The translations under genes were made by a program, and so were the position numbers. The notes under the pieces are model-generated. The model had not been told where the DNA came from and did not search any database. It worked only from the letters and a program-made list of their open reading frames with translations. DNA of 35,027 nucleotides from a virus, in the IMG/VR virus record IMGVR_UViG_3300006919_000185, positions 1 through 35,027 of that record; one strand, written 5' to 3'. This document shows positions 1 to 6,986 of the stretch, piece after piece. Positions within the stretch are counted from its first letter, which is position 1. The number at the start of each line of letters is the position of its first letter.

Positions 1-19
1 AAATGTCGGTCGTGACGCT

Positions 20-304
20 TTAACGTGACGGCGGTTTGGGCAGTTCCGGCTCCGGCTTGTCAGCACGGGCTGACAGGCGGCACCACTTCGTGCAGGGGTT
101 CTCGCGGCCGAGCCGGCATTCGTCGCCCGAACAGATGGGCGGCAGGTCCGGCTGGCCGATGAGGACTTCGGCCTGTGGCGCTGCGGGCGCTGGGCGTGAT
201 GGCTTGCTGCCCACCCAGCGTCCGAATGCCCCGGCCGTCCCTTCCGTCCGATACCGGGGCAACCGGTAGATCGGCAGACGAGAGTTCGGATCGGCGTCAG
301 GCAC
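20..304 (-). CDS. Small Cys-containing protein, unknown function
   Basis: 94 residues, read from a GTG whose first eight bases overlap the end of the preceding gene (GTGCCTGA); there is no internal Met to use instead. The N-terminal half is basic, the C-terminus proline-rich (PEPELPKPP). Four cysteines at about 58, 63, 71 and 75 (C-x4-C-x7-C-x3-C) could bind a metal. I do not recognise the family. It is the last gene visible in the unit driven from the promoter at 542-570. Confidence 0.65.
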   Translation of the reverse strand: MPDADPNSRLPIYRLPRYRTEGTAGAFGRWVGSKPSRPAPAAPQAEVLIGQPDLPPICSGDECRLGRENPCTKWCRLSARADKPEPELPKPPSR

Positions 305-512
305 TCCGAATTTCCACGACCTTGACCTTGTTGAGCAGGTCGATCGTCAGGTCGAGGGCTTCGATCTCGCGATCACGCTGCTCACACTCAGCATTGAGTG
401 CTTTGGTCAGGCGATCGCCGAAGTTCTTTCGCATGACTTCATTACGCTGCGAAAGGGCGATGTGCTGTTCACGCAAAAGGCGAACTGCAAGGTTACGCTG
501 GTTTTCAGTCAC
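297..512 (-). CDS. Short charged helical protein, unknown
   Basis: 71 residues from a GTG start preceded by CGGAG at 7 bases. Nearly the whole chain is rich in Arg, Glu, Asp and Leu with no Gly or Pro breaks after residue 35, consistent with a single long helix or short coiled coil. First gene after the promoter at 542-570 and coupled to the next gene by an 8-base overlap. No recognised domain. Confidence 0.7.
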   Translation of the reverse strand: MTENQRNLAVRLLREQHIALSQRNEVMRKNFGDRLTKALNAECEQRDREIEALDLTIDLLNKVKVVEIRSA

Positions 513-541
513 TACGACTCCGATTTCTTTGTTCAGTGATT

Positions 542-570
542 CTGGTAACTGTGTTAAGTCAGAATGTCAA
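542..570 (-). promoter_or_regulatory. Phage promoter, TTGACA-N16-TTACCA
   Basis: TTGACA (565-570) followed after 16 bases by TTACCA, with the same spacing as the other minus-strand promoters here. It lies between the stop of the 584-754 gene and the GTG start at 512. Confidence 0.6.
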
Positions 571-583
571 TGGCCGGATCGCC

Positions 584-754
584 TTATCGTGCGATCCTAT
601 ATTCCCAACGACCAGCGACGCGGCGTCGCTCGACGGTTTCGAGCCACATGATGGCGGTGATCTCCAGCGCTTCGTCGCGGATCAGACGCGGATACCAGAC
701 ATACCACGGAGTCCACGGGGCTTCGAATGCCCAAGGGCTTTTACGTTCGACCAA
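584..754 (-). CDS. Trp-rich 56-residue protein, unknown
   Basis: A gene of 56 codons starting at TTG, two bases after the stop of the 757-1281 gene and 10 bases downstream of AAGGAGG. The protein has six tryptophans (residues 8, 14, 17, 20, 37, 50) in patterns such as PWTPWYVWYP and a basic C-terminal half (VERRRVAGRWEYRIAR). Short W/R-rich proteins of this style are common in large phages of GC-rich hosts, but no function is known to me. Start and length rest on the ribosome binding site and close packing. Confidence 0.7.
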   Translation of the reverse strand: MVERKSPWAFEAPWTPWYVWYPRLIRDEALEITAIMWLETVERRRVAGRWEYRIAR

Positions 755-756
755 GC

Positions 757-1281
757 TCAGCGGGCCTCCTTCAACGATTCGATCCAGCGCATGTCGTAGT
801 CGATATGCCCCTTCGGGAGGTAGGGTTCGATCAACTTCGTCTGGTCGTAATTGAGGAAGGGCTGCTTGACCGCATAGTCAGGCATGTGCTCCGGCTTGGG
901 CTTGCCGAAATACGCCTCATACCCGTTCGAGGTGAGGATGCTGGTCTCCGTGATGGGGACGCCCATCTCGGTGATGAAGATCGCGAGGCCGGGTTCGTCG
1001 GTCGGTCCGGTCATCCAACTCCAGACCGGCTTGCCGGGCACGACTCGGAAGTGCGGCATGACCAGCTTGACGATCTGGTTGTCGATGACGTTGCTACCAC
1101 GGGTGTAGAGGACGCCTTCCTCGATCCGTTCGTTGATCCATGTCCCCACCAAGGCGGCGTGCGGGTTGTCGAGCGTGCCGGGTGCCCATTCGATGGCGGT
1201 GCTGCGGGCGAAGGCGACGGTAGGCAGCAAGGCCCCCACGGCGGCGACGCCGATGCTGGCGAGAATTTCGCGGCGGTTCAT
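757..1281 (-). CDS. Exported protein with Tat-like signal peptide, unknown
   Basis: 174 residues. Start chosen at the ATG with GGAGACCC six bases upstream, because from there the protein begins MNRREILASIG followed by a hydrophobic stretch and an AFA cleavage site near residue 25. The RR pair suggests twin-arginine export, though a Sec signal is possible. The mature part (for example ending in DMRWIESLKEAR) has no motif I recognise. Exported proteins are rare among phage early-type genes; it could act in the periplasm or envelope. Third gene of the unit from the promoter at 2252-2280. Confidence 0.8.
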   Translation of the reverse strand: MNRREILASIGVAAVGALLPTVAFARSTAIEWAPGTLDNPHAALVGTWINERIEEGVLYTRGSNVIDNQIVKLVMPHFRVVPGKPVWSWMTGPTDEPGLAIFITEMGVPITETSILTSNGYEAYFGKPKPEHMPDYAVKQPFLNYDQTKLIEPYLPKGHIDYDMRWIESLKEAR

Positions 1282-1292
1282 GATGGGTCTCC

Positions 1293-1862
1293 TTATCGGC
1301 GGAGGATGTTCACGAAGTTCGTGGCATCGGTGTGATGGATGCGGCCATCCGATTGGCGGCCGGTGGCGGGGATGTTGGCGTCCAGCCATGTGCGGATCAG
1401 GTCGTGATCGACGAAGGTGCTGGTGCCATAATAGAAGAGGAGCTTCTGTCCATCGACGACGGCGGTGGTCAGACTGACCCAGCACTCGCGTCCGTCATAG
1501 GTGCCGACGCAGGTCCGAAGCCCGACAGTGTTGGCTACCCACGAGTAACGGATGCGCTTACCGCTGTCGAAGAACTTGGTCGCTTCCTCAGCGAAGCGTT
1601 CCCACAATGCGTGGTAGGCGTAGTCGTCCGCATCCACCGCGCCGGTGACGCCCTCAAGGAACTCGACCATCTGTGAGTCGGTTTCCGCGCCAACCTGCCG
1701 TGGCGTGCGCCGGGCGACGATCTGATCGAGCGCCTTGACGATCGATTTGGTGTCGTCGAGGAGTTCGGTGAAATCCTGTTCGGTCGCGTCGCGGTTCTGG
1801 AGCCAATGGATGTCAGCCCAAGCTGCCTTGATGCGGGTCTGGAGTGCGAGAAGGTCTTTCAT
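1293..1862 (-). CDS. Conserved phage protein, unknown
   Basis: 189 residues, ATG start inside the preceding gene's stop (ATGA overlap). The N-terminal 60 residues are helical and charged. The C-terminal half is beta-rich, with the stretch LLFYYGTSTFVDHDLIRTWL and a final TDATNFVNIL segment. From memory this resembles a phage family ending in a DHxLIRxWL...DAxNFxN pattern; no activity is known to me. Confidence 0.82.
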   Translation of the reverse strand: MKDLLALQTRIKAAWADIHWLQNRDATEQDFTELLDDTKSIVKALDQIVARRTPRQVGAETDSQMVEFLEGVTGAVDADDYAYHALWERFAEEATKFFDSGKRIRYSWVANTVGLRTCVGTYDGRECWVSLTTAVVDGQKLLFYYGTSTFVDHDLIRTWLDANIPATGRQSDGRIHHTDATNFVNILRR

Positions 1863-2218
1863 GCGTGTGCGCCCTCCCCGGTCAGGCCGGCAGCGTCGGC
1901 AACAGCAAGGATCACGTCCGCGCGGTCCATGTAGAAATTCCAGTGCAGATATTCTTGCAGGCGCTTGCGAGGAGACATCGCCTTGATGTCTTCGACCGTA
2001 TGGTCGCGCTCCAGCAGTGCGTGGATCAGATCGTGGTGGTCGATGCCGGTCTCGATCATGGCTTCCCGCACCAGATAGCCGGCGGTGTTGTAATAGCGCA
2101 CGGTCGGCTTTTCCTTCATGGGCGGCAAGCCCTGACGGCCCCGGCGCGGCATCGGGCGAAGGATGGTGGCGTCGGACGCTGCGGCGCGGTCTACGGCAAC
2201 CTGAGATGAAGCAAGCAT
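1859..2218 (-). CDS. Small conserved protein, first gene of its unit
   Basis: 119 residues. The ATG at 2218 is preceded by the strong site GGAGACAGACACAGA, favouring it over Met 23 or Met 34. The first 30 residues are basic and low-complexity; the rest is a soluble alpha-type domain containing RYYNTAGYLVREAMIETG and SPRKRLQEYLHWNFY. I do not recognise the fold. It opens the unit that continues through the Tat-like exported protein. Confidence 0.82.
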   Translation of the reverse strand: MLASSQVAVDRAAASDATILRPMPRRGRQGLPPMKEKPTVRYYNTAGYLVREAMIETGIDHHDLIHALLERDHTVEDIKAMSPRKRLQEYLHWNFYMDRADVILAVADAAGLTGEGAHA

Positions 2219-2251
2219 TCTGTGTCTGTCTCCTTATTCTGTCTGTGACTT

Positions 2252-2280
2252 CATCTAGGATGATTCGACTGCCCGGTCAA
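2252..2280 (-). promoter_or_regulatory. Phage promoter, TTGACC-N16-CTAGAT
   Basis: TTGACC (2275-2280) and CTAGAT (2253-2258) in the 86-base gap before the 1859-2218 gene. The leader carries AATAAGGAGACAGACA before the ATG. Confidence 0.7.
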
Positions 2281-2304
2281 CCGATTCGTTCACCACTTAA
2301 TCTA

Positions 2305-2628
2305 CTAATCGTCTGCGTAGGCGATCCGGTAGTCGCGCGCCTCCGGCGGCGTGTCCCACATGTCCTCCGAATAGAGTTCATTGGCGTTGCCATGCTTCAC
2401 GACGATCTGGTCGTTGGCCTTGGCGATCCGCAGGCCCTCTTCCCGATCGACAAAGCGCCCGTGGGTGGTGAGGAACCCCTGCTTCGCTTCGCCGCCGGTC
2501 TTCTTCCCGTCCACGAACAGCCGCGTCCACATGACATGGTGGTGGCGGGCGGGCGCGGGCAGCGCAAGAGTCCCGATGTCGGGATACTTGATCGCGACGC
2601 AGGCGATTTCTTCGGGCATATCCTTCAT
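2305..2628 (-). CDS. Conserved phage protein with GRFVDRxE motif
   Basis: 107 residues from the ATG overlapping the upstream stop (ATGA); a longer in-frame reading into the neighbour is rejected. The segment GFLTTHGRFVDREEGLRIA followed by SEDMWD matches, from memory, a widespread small phage/prophage family with a GRFVDRxEAxxIA...LxSEDL core and unknown function. Histidines HHH near residue 30 are notable. Last gene of the unit starting at 4551-4579. Confidence 0.82.
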   Translation of the reverse strand: MKDMPEEIACVAIKYPDIGTLALPAPARHHHVMWTRLFVDGKKTGGEAKQGFLTTHGRFVDREEGLRIAKANDQIVVKHGNANELYSEDMWDTPPEARDYRIAYADD

Positions 2629-3017
2629 ACGTTCACGCCTTCCTCGATCTCGGACCGGCGCTCTTCGATCACCTTCTGCAAGGTGTTGAGGCGATAAGCC
2701 TCGCCGGCCGGGATGTCCCAGATGAACTCCTCCCATGCGATCTGGGCGTCGTTGCGTGCGGCCCGGTCAGGCTTGGCTACCGGTTTGGGTGCCGGAGGAG
2801 CGACAGGTGCGGGGGGAATGTCCTGTGGCTCCTCCAGCGATGCGTCAGGGACGGCACCTGAGTGCGCCTGTCGCATCAACTCGTTGAGGCGATTCATGAT
2901 CGCCTCCTTGGTCAGATCAACTTCGACCGTCTCGAACTTCGGATCGATCCGCTTGGCGTCCGCTTGGAGGTGGACGTATTGCGGGCCGTCGGTAGTCTGG
3001 CAGAGGTAGAATTTCAA
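2625..3017 (-). CDS. Two-domain protein with Pro/Ala linker, unknown
   Basis: 130 residues. An N-terminal module (MKFYLCQTTDGPQYVHL start) is joined by a proline/alanine linker (about residues 65-85, PPAPVAPPAPKPVAKP) to a helical C-terminal segment. The linker suggests two independently folding parts. Overlaps both neighbours by four bases. No family recognised. Confidence 0.8.
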   Translation of the reverse strand: MKFYLCQTTDGPQYVHLQADAKRIDPKFETVEVDLTKEAIMNRLNELMRQAHSGAVPDASLEEPQDIPPAPVAPPAPKPVAKPDRAARNDAQIAWEEFIWDIPAGEAYRLNTLQKVIEERRSEIEEGVNV

Positions 3018-3256
3018 GGTTCGTTGCCCTCGTTTTCCATGATCGCGATGAAGTCCTCGGCTTTCATACCGGAGGCGAGGCCGCCACCTCCGAGAACGGA
3101 GTCAATGATGCTGTCAGCGTCCAGATCGGAAGGGGTGGTTCCGAAGTGGGATAGGCAGAACGCATCCAGCGCGGAGACCGCCTTGAAGTGTTCGCTGGTT
3201 GCCTCGGCCGCCCGGTCAATCAGGCGTTGAAGGCGTTCCTTGTCCCGCTTATTCAT
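3014..3256 (-). CDS. Small helical protein, unknown
   Basis: 80 residues, starting MNKRDKERLQRLIDRA, with a basic helix first and an acidic C-terminus. A run of glycines (LGGGGLASG, about residue 55) divides two helical parts. ATGA overlaps join it to both flanking genes, so it is likely made in step with them. Confidence 0.8.
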   Translation of the reverse strand: MNKRDKERLQRLIDRAAEATSEHFKAVSALDAFCLSHFGTTPSDLDADSIIDSVLGGGGLASGMKAEDFIAIMENEGNEP

Positions 3257-3894
3257 GCTGCCTGCACGCCTTTCACGTTGAAAGCGATGCGGAAATCCTC
3301 AATCGGGATGATCCGCTGCTCGTCGCCGTCCTGCACGAGGACGCAGTTGGATTTCTCGTCCGCGTAGGGCACCGCCTCAGTGTAGGCCCGGCCCGGCTTG
3401 CGATACTCCTCCGGCGTGGAACGCGAGGTCAGGCCGTCATACCAGACCAGCGCCGTTACCGGCCGGCCCTGATAGGTGCCCTCATTCGTCAGCGCCTGAC
3501 TCGTATAGGCGACACCAGCGTCGTCACCGATCTCGGCGTCCGGCTTGATCAGGTCGAAAAGCTTCTCTTCCCGATAGCTCAGGATGGCTTCTCGGACCCG
3601 TCGGGCGTCCTCCGCCGAAATCCATTCTACGTTGGTGCTGGACTTGCGCGCCGTCTGCATGGAACAGCCGACCGGTTCGCCATCGAAATAGATGGCGTTG
3701 AGGCCGACGTGCGTGTCGGTGCAGAGCCAGTTGAAGATCGGGTAGGACTGGAGGCGCGTCTGGAGTTCTTCCGGCTCGTTCCAGTCATAGTCGATGCCCA
3801 GCGCCTCGCAGATTTCCTCCAGCGGCGCGGAGTGACGCCACCGATCCGGCTCGGCCGGGCGGGTGACATTGCGGATCGCGTCGATCAGTTTCAT
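3253..3894 (-). CDS. 213-residue soluble protein, unknown
   Basis: Start taken at the ATG overlapping the upstream stop (ATGA at 3891-3894); an in-frame extension of 67 residues reads through the neighbour and is Arg/Gly-rich noise. The protein starts MKLIDAIRNVTRP, contains a mixed alpha/beta middle and ends with PIEDFRIAFNVKGVQAA. No catalytic signature seen. It is the largest member of the six-gene unit. Confidence 0.82.
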   Translation of the reverse strand: MKLIDAIRNVTRPAEPDRWRHSAPLEEICEALGIDYDWNEPEELQTRLQSYPIFNWLCTDTHVGLNAIYFDGEPVGCSMQTARKSSTNVEWISAEDARRVREAILSYREEKLFDLIKPDAEIGDDAGVAYTSQALTNEGTYQGRPVTALVWYDGLTSRSTPEEYRKPGRAYTEAVPYADEKSNCVLVQDGDEQRIIPIEDFRIAFNVKGVQAA

Positions 3895-4154
3895 GCTTCG
3901 CCCTCCTCTTCGATGCGTTCGATGTTGCGCCGCTCGGCGTGATAAGTCGGCGGCGAGACCGCCTCGAAATAATAGTCCGGGTTGCGCCGGGCGACGGTCT
4001 CCGCCTTCTCGGCGGCCTCTTCCTCCGTCTCGGCCCGGACCTCGAAATCGACATAGTTGCAGTCGTCGTGGCTGCTGATCACCCGGACGTGCCACAGTTC
4101 GCCCTCACCAGCGGCAAGGAAGTCGTCGTCATCCTTATAGCTGAACTCGGTCAT
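3891..4154 (-). CDS. Acidic 87-residue protein, unknown
   Basis: Strongly acidic, beginning MTEFSYKDDDDFLAAGEGE, with an ELWHVRVISS beta segment and a Glu/Ala-rich helix (ETEEEAAEKAETVARR). The HVRV...EVRAETEEEAAEKA layout resembles small phage proteins in which a beta strand is followed by an EA-rich helix, as in the 34454-34657 gene. Function unknown. Confidence 0.8.
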   Translation of the reverse strand: MTEFSYKDDDDFLAAGEGELWHVRVISSHDDCNYVDFEVRAETEEEAAEKAETVARRNPDYYFEAVSPPTYHAERRNIERIEEEGEA

Positions 4155-4155
4155 G

Positions 4156-4518
4156 TCAGTCCTCGCTCGGATAGAAGGTCAGGTCGAAGCTGTAATAGGG
4201 TTCGACGAGCTTGCCGGTGGTGGAGCCGATCTCCATGCTCGCGGGGATCGCCCACTGGAACGGGCCGCTCTCCCAACACACGATCCAGACGCCCGGCTGG
4301 CCGCCGAGGAAGTCGCCGGATTCTTCCGGGGTCTTCATGAAGACCTCGTAATCGGGGTTCTGACCGTAGGCGACGCAGGTGTCGCAGCAGACCTTGTAGG
4401 CCGCCTTCGCCATGGTCTCCGCCGTCTTGACCGGCAGCGCACCCAGCGTGAGCGCGAGGGTCGTGATGAAGTTGTTGGCGAAGTCCCGTTCAGCGCGTTC
4501 GATCGAGTCGAAATCCAT
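4156..4518 (-). CDS. 120-residue protein, first gene of a six-gene unit
   Basis: ATG start behind CAGGAGACAGACC. N-terminal helical half with LALTLGALPVKTAETMAKAA and a CCDTC cysteine cluster near residue 45; C-terminal beta-rich half with PGVWIVCWESGPFQWAIP. Not hydrophobic enough for a clear membrane segment. Downstream genes to 2305 follow with no gap over 2 bases. No family recognised. Confidence 0.8.
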   Translation of the reverse strand: MDFDSIERAERDFANNFITTLALTLGALPVKTAETMAKAAYKVCCDTCVAYGQNPDYEVFMKTPEESGDFLGGQPGVWIVCWESGPFQWAIPASMEIGSTTGKLVEPYYSFDLTFYPSED

Positions 4519-4550
4519 GGTCTGTCTCCTGAGTCGTTGTTGGTGACACC

Positions 4551-4579
4551 GAACTAGGACGATTCTTCCGGTTCGTCAA
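4551..4579 (-). promoter_or_regulatory. Phage promoter, TTGACG-N16-CTAGTT
   Basis: TTGACG (4574-4579) and CTAGTT (4552-4557). It sits within the last codons of the 4554-4949 gene and fires into 4156-4518. Confidence 0.65.
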
Positions 4580-4949
4580 CAGTCATGTGTAAATGTCTGT
4601 CGCGGATACGCCAAAGCTCGGTGGCCTGACAGACGCCGCCGCGCCGGCCGAAGCGATCGGCCAGCCCGGTCGCCGCCAGAAGCACCGGTATCAGGTCCGG
4701 GTTCTCGGCGATATACTCGTCCCACAGCGCGGCGTAGAGCGCCCGCACCTCCCGGCCGTTGACCGGGCGCAGTCCCTTCGCCTCCTTGATGGAGAGGCCC
4801 GTGGAGCCGCAGGAGAAGACCTTGGCTCCTTGGTATAGCTGCTCGATCGTTTGCCCTTCCCTGCCCCTCAGACGGGCGTAGAATGCACTGAACCGACGGT
4901 CGCCGGCACTTGAGCATTCGAGGAAGGGAGGCTTGCCGTGGTAGATCAA
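4554..4949 (-). CDS. Conserved protein, possibly NADAR-like fold
   Basis: 131 residues from a TTG start with AGGGAC upstream. The pattern FSAFYARLRGREGQTIEQLYQ at about 20-40, then GAKVF, and VLLAATGLADRFG with ELWRIR near 89-116, matches from memory a conserved phage/bacterial protein beginning YxGxPPxLECSSxGDxRFSAFYA. Its SxFY...xIExxYQxxK...LLxTG layout recalls the NADAR (YbiA-like) fold, but that link is remote and unproven. Its upstream side was probably displaced by the homing endonuclease gene at 5004, which is divergent to it; no standard promoter is visible. Confidence 0.78.
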   Translation of the reverse strand: MIYHGKPPFLECSSAGDRRFSAFYARLRGREGQTIEQLYQGAKVFSCGSTGLSIKEAKGLRPVNGREVRALYAALWDEYIAENPDLIPVLLAATGLADRFGRRGGVCQATELWRIRDRHLHMTVDEPEESS

Positions 4950-4991
4950 TCAAATGGTCCCTATTACCTAGCTTTACCGGAAACTATGTGA

Positions 4992-4997
4992 TATACT
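4992..4997 (+). promoter_or_regulatory. Putative -10 element of the homing endonuclease gene
   Basis: TATACT ends six bases before the ATG at 5004. No Shine-Dalgarno sequence is visible between them, so a transcript starting here would be leaderless. The -35 (TAGCTT at 4969) is poor, so this is tentative. Confidence 0.35.
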
Positions 4998-5003
4998 AAT
5001 TAC

Positions 5004-5645
5004 ATGGCCGAAGCACTTCCTTATGTCTACATACTGGTTCACCGGGACACTCGCCATTTCTACTTTGGTTACCGCGAGTCGAACAAAAACAACGCGAGCG
5101 ACGATCTGGGTGTCTATCAATCGTCATCGAAGAAGGTCAAAGACATGGGGTATGCTAGTTTCCATGCCTATGTCGTCCGAGAATTTGAAACACCGTTAGA
5201 GGCTTACGATTATGAGCAGCGCCTCATTGAAGCCAACTTTGACAATCCGTTGATCCTGAACCAGCAATATCGAAGAGAAGGGGACGCACGGTTTAAGACG
5301 CCTCCTAGGCTGACCCCTGAGTGGCGTAGCCGGATAAGAGAATCATCCTACCGGCGTAGCCCAATATCTGAGGAAACGAGAGACAAGCTCCGGCGGGCCA
5401 AACTAGGGAAGACGCGCGGCAAGGAGGACCCAAAACGAACCGCGAAAAGAGTCTCAGCTATCCTAGATACTTTTGACCATGTCTGGGAGGTAACGACTCC
5501 TAATGGAGAGGTCGTAGAAGTAAGAAGCCTTAATGCTTACTGCGTCGAAAATAACCTAGGGATGGGCCATATGAGTTCCGTAGCTAGTGGTAAAAGGAAG
5601 CACCATAAGGGCTACTCGGTCAGGAAGCTATCTTCACCTTCCTAG
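5004..5645 (+). CDS. GIY-YIG homing endonuclease (free-standing)
   Basis: 213 residues on the strand opposite to every neighbour. N-terminal GIY-YIG-type nuclease: YVY at 7-9, HFYFGYR at 18-24 and a likely catalytic Glu in YEQRLIE near 71. A NUMOD3-type DNA-binding motif follows at 119-138 (SPISEETRDKLRRAKLGK). The C-terminal segment 160-206 resembles an IENR1/NUMOD module (VWEVTTPNGEVVEV start, GKRKHHKGYSV end). Such enzymes cut a specific site in uninvaded relatives and spread by repair. Base composition is visibly less GC-rich than around it, which fits a late arrival. Its 3' end overlaps the convergent 5620-6165 gene by 26 bases. Confidence 0.85.
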   Translation: MAEALPYVYILVHRDTRHFYFGYRESNKNNASDDLGVYQSSSKKVKDMGYASFHAYVVREFETPLEAYDYEQRLIEANFDNPLILNQQYRREGDARFKTPPRLTPEWRSRIRESSYRRSPISEETRDKLRRAKLGKTRGKEDPKRTAKRVSAILDTFDHVWEVTTPNGEVVEVRSLNAYCVENNLGMGHMSSVASGKRKHHKGYSVRKLSSPS

Positions 5646-6165
5646 AAGGATATTGATGGAATGGCTTACCGTTCTTAGAGTAATTCATAATCTGCTGGGT
5701 CCGCCATGCGACCTTAGAGCCGTCCGGCTTAGTGACGATCAGCGTCGAATAGGACCAGACGTGGTTGCCGTGCAGCACGGCAGCGGTCACGTCGCCGACC
5801 TTGTTGATGAGCTTGAGGATGAAGGCGTCGTATTCGGCCGCCGCCTGTTCCATCTGCTGCGTGATGTAGCGCTGTCCGCGCTCGGCATCCATGACGACAT
5901 AGACCGGCCGGGTGCCGTTGTTCGACTGGTAGCCACGCGCCGGGTCCTGCTGCGTGACCGCGTGGAACAGGTTGTGCTTGACCCGCGCCGCGAAGAACTG
6001 GAGGCCGCCACCCAAGTCGCGCGGATAAGGGGCCGCCGCGTTGATGTTCCACTCATGCGCCGCGAGCGCGATGTGGACGTTCTTGATCGCTTCCTCGGCC
6101 CCTTGCCGGGCGCGCTCGATCGCGTCTGCCCGGAGGGGTTCTACGGCTTGTCGGACGAAGTCCAT
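5620..6165 (-). CDS. Conserved phage protein, unknown
   Basis: 181 residues, ATG behind AAGGAGACAGAC. Mostly helical first half; the second half contains RYITQQMEQAAAEYDAFI, KLINKVGDV, HVWSYSTLIV and the ending NYSKNGKPFHQYPSRKVK. From memory this ending (SKxGKxFxQxPxRKxK) with a preceding YDAFxxKLxxKIG segment marks a widespread phage/plasmid family of unknown function. It stands alone behind its own promoter. Its last codons are also covered by the convergent endonuclease gene. Confidence 0.85.
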   Translation of the reverse strand: MDFVRQAVEPLRADAIERARQGAEEAIKNVHIALAAHEWNINAAAPYPRDLGGGLQFFAARVKHNLFHAVTQQDPARGYQSNNGTRPVYVVMDAERGQRYITQQMEQAAAEYDAFILKLINKVGDVTAAVLHGNHVWSYSTLIVTKPDGSKVAWRTQQIMNYSKNGKPFHQYPSRKVKIAS

Positions 6166-6190
6166 GTCTGTCTCCTTCGATTAGTCTAGC

Positions 6191-6225
6191 TTGACCGAAG
6201 TAGGTTTGTTGTTCGATTCGGTCAA
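6191..6225 (-). promoter_or_regulatory. Promoter with palindromic TTGACCGAA arms
   Basis: On the minus strand TTGACC (6220-6225), 16 bases, then CTACTT (6198-6203), driving the 5620-6165 gene. The -35 is also one arm of a perfect 9-bp inverted repeat (6191-6199 and 6217-6225), so a second TTGACC faces the other way. An operator for a dimeric regulator is possible. Confidence 0.6.
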
Positions 6226-6290
6226 TCTATTTTGTCATCCTGATATTCCACCTATCGCTGATCAAACTTGTTTGTCAGCCAGCGGAGGAA

Positions 6291-6572
6291 TCAGTCGGTC
6301 GCCCAATCGTCGTAGCGATCAACGGCGGCCTGCACGATCTCCTCGATCTCCTTGTTCATCCGGTCGAGCTTTTCCTGCACGAACGGGCACAGATAATGGC
6401 CCGGCCCGGCCTCCGACTGGACGAGATAAAAGTCGTCGTGGATCGCGAAGATTTCGTTCTCGTATCCGGTGCGCCCGTTCTCGGTCATGAAGTTCAGGAT
6501 CATCTCTTCACGAGAGCCGACGGCCGGCATCCACGGCGCGCGAAGTGTTGCGGTCATGCGGATTTCCTGCAT
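6291..6572 (-). CDS. 93-residue protein, unknown
   Basis: ATG overlapping the previous stop by one base (TGATG), seven bases after GGAGG; a second ATG at 6557 also has AGGA upstream and is an alternative start. The middle reads ENEIFAIHDDFYLVQSEAGPGHYLCPFV, a beta-rich segment, and the C-terminal 30 residues are an acidic helix. No family recognised. Confidence 0.78.
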   Translation of the reverse strand: MQEIRMTATLRAPWMPAVGSREEMILNFMTENGRTGYENEIFAIHDDFYLVQSEAGPGHYLCPFVQEKLDRMNKEIEEIVQAAVDRYDDWATD

Positions 6573-6925
6573 CAGTAAGCCTCCAATCCATAGAAATAGC
6601 GCTGCTCGGCCCGAACCTCGGCTTCGTATTCCGCCTCGGCCTGCATCTCTTCACGCCACCGGGCGAGTTGGTCGGCGTTCATCCGATCGGTGTCGGCGAC
6701 CTTCACCTTACCCGCACCATCACATGCCTCGCACTGGCGATCATAGACGCCGGCCTTGTAGTCCTCCCACGCGTCCGGGTCCCAATCGTCGAGGTCCTGC
6801 TGGGTCATCGCGCCCAGATGACGCGAGTGCGCGCCGTCGCCGTTGCAGGTGCCGCAGATCACCCACTTGGTGGGGAGTTCGATGCGGTTCTCGTCCTCAT
6901 CGTAGAAGTAGGTGATGTTCGCCAT
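6572..6925 (-). CDS. DnaJ-type zinc-finger protein
   Basis: 117 residues from the ATG after GGAGACAGACA (MANITYFYDEDENRIELP). It has one pair of CxxCxGxG motifs, CGTCNGDG near 24-31 and CEACDGAG near 65-72, as in one zinc site of the DnaJ cysteine-rich domain. Phages of GC-rich hosts often carry such isolated modules. There is no J domain, so calling it a chaperone would be unjustified. The C-terminal third is a Glu/Ala-rich helix. First gene of a two-gene unit. Confidence 0.85.
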   Translation of the reverse strand: MANITYFYDEDENRIELPTKWVICGTCNGDGAHSRHLGAMTQQDLDDWDPDAWEDYKAGVYDRQCEACDGAGKVKVADTDRMNADQLARWREEMQAEAEYEAEVRAEQRYFYGLEAY

Positions 6926-6957
6926 TGTCTGTCTCCGGTGTCGCTGTAACACGAATC

Positions 6958-6986
6958 GGAATAGGACAATTGTTCCTCTTCGTCAA
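6958..6986 (-). promoter_or_regulatory. Phage promoter, TTGACG-N16-CTATTC
   Basis: TTGACG (6981-6986) and CTATTC (6959-6964), followed by CGATTCGTGTTA and GGAGACAGACAATG. The stretch from the spacer into the -10 and CGATTCG is nearly identical to the promoter at 12033-12061. Confidence 0.7.

Noticed and set aside
5004-5645. Group I intron around the endonuclease gene
   Set aside because: The gene lies between two complete genes rather than inside one, and I see no interrupted reading frame around it.
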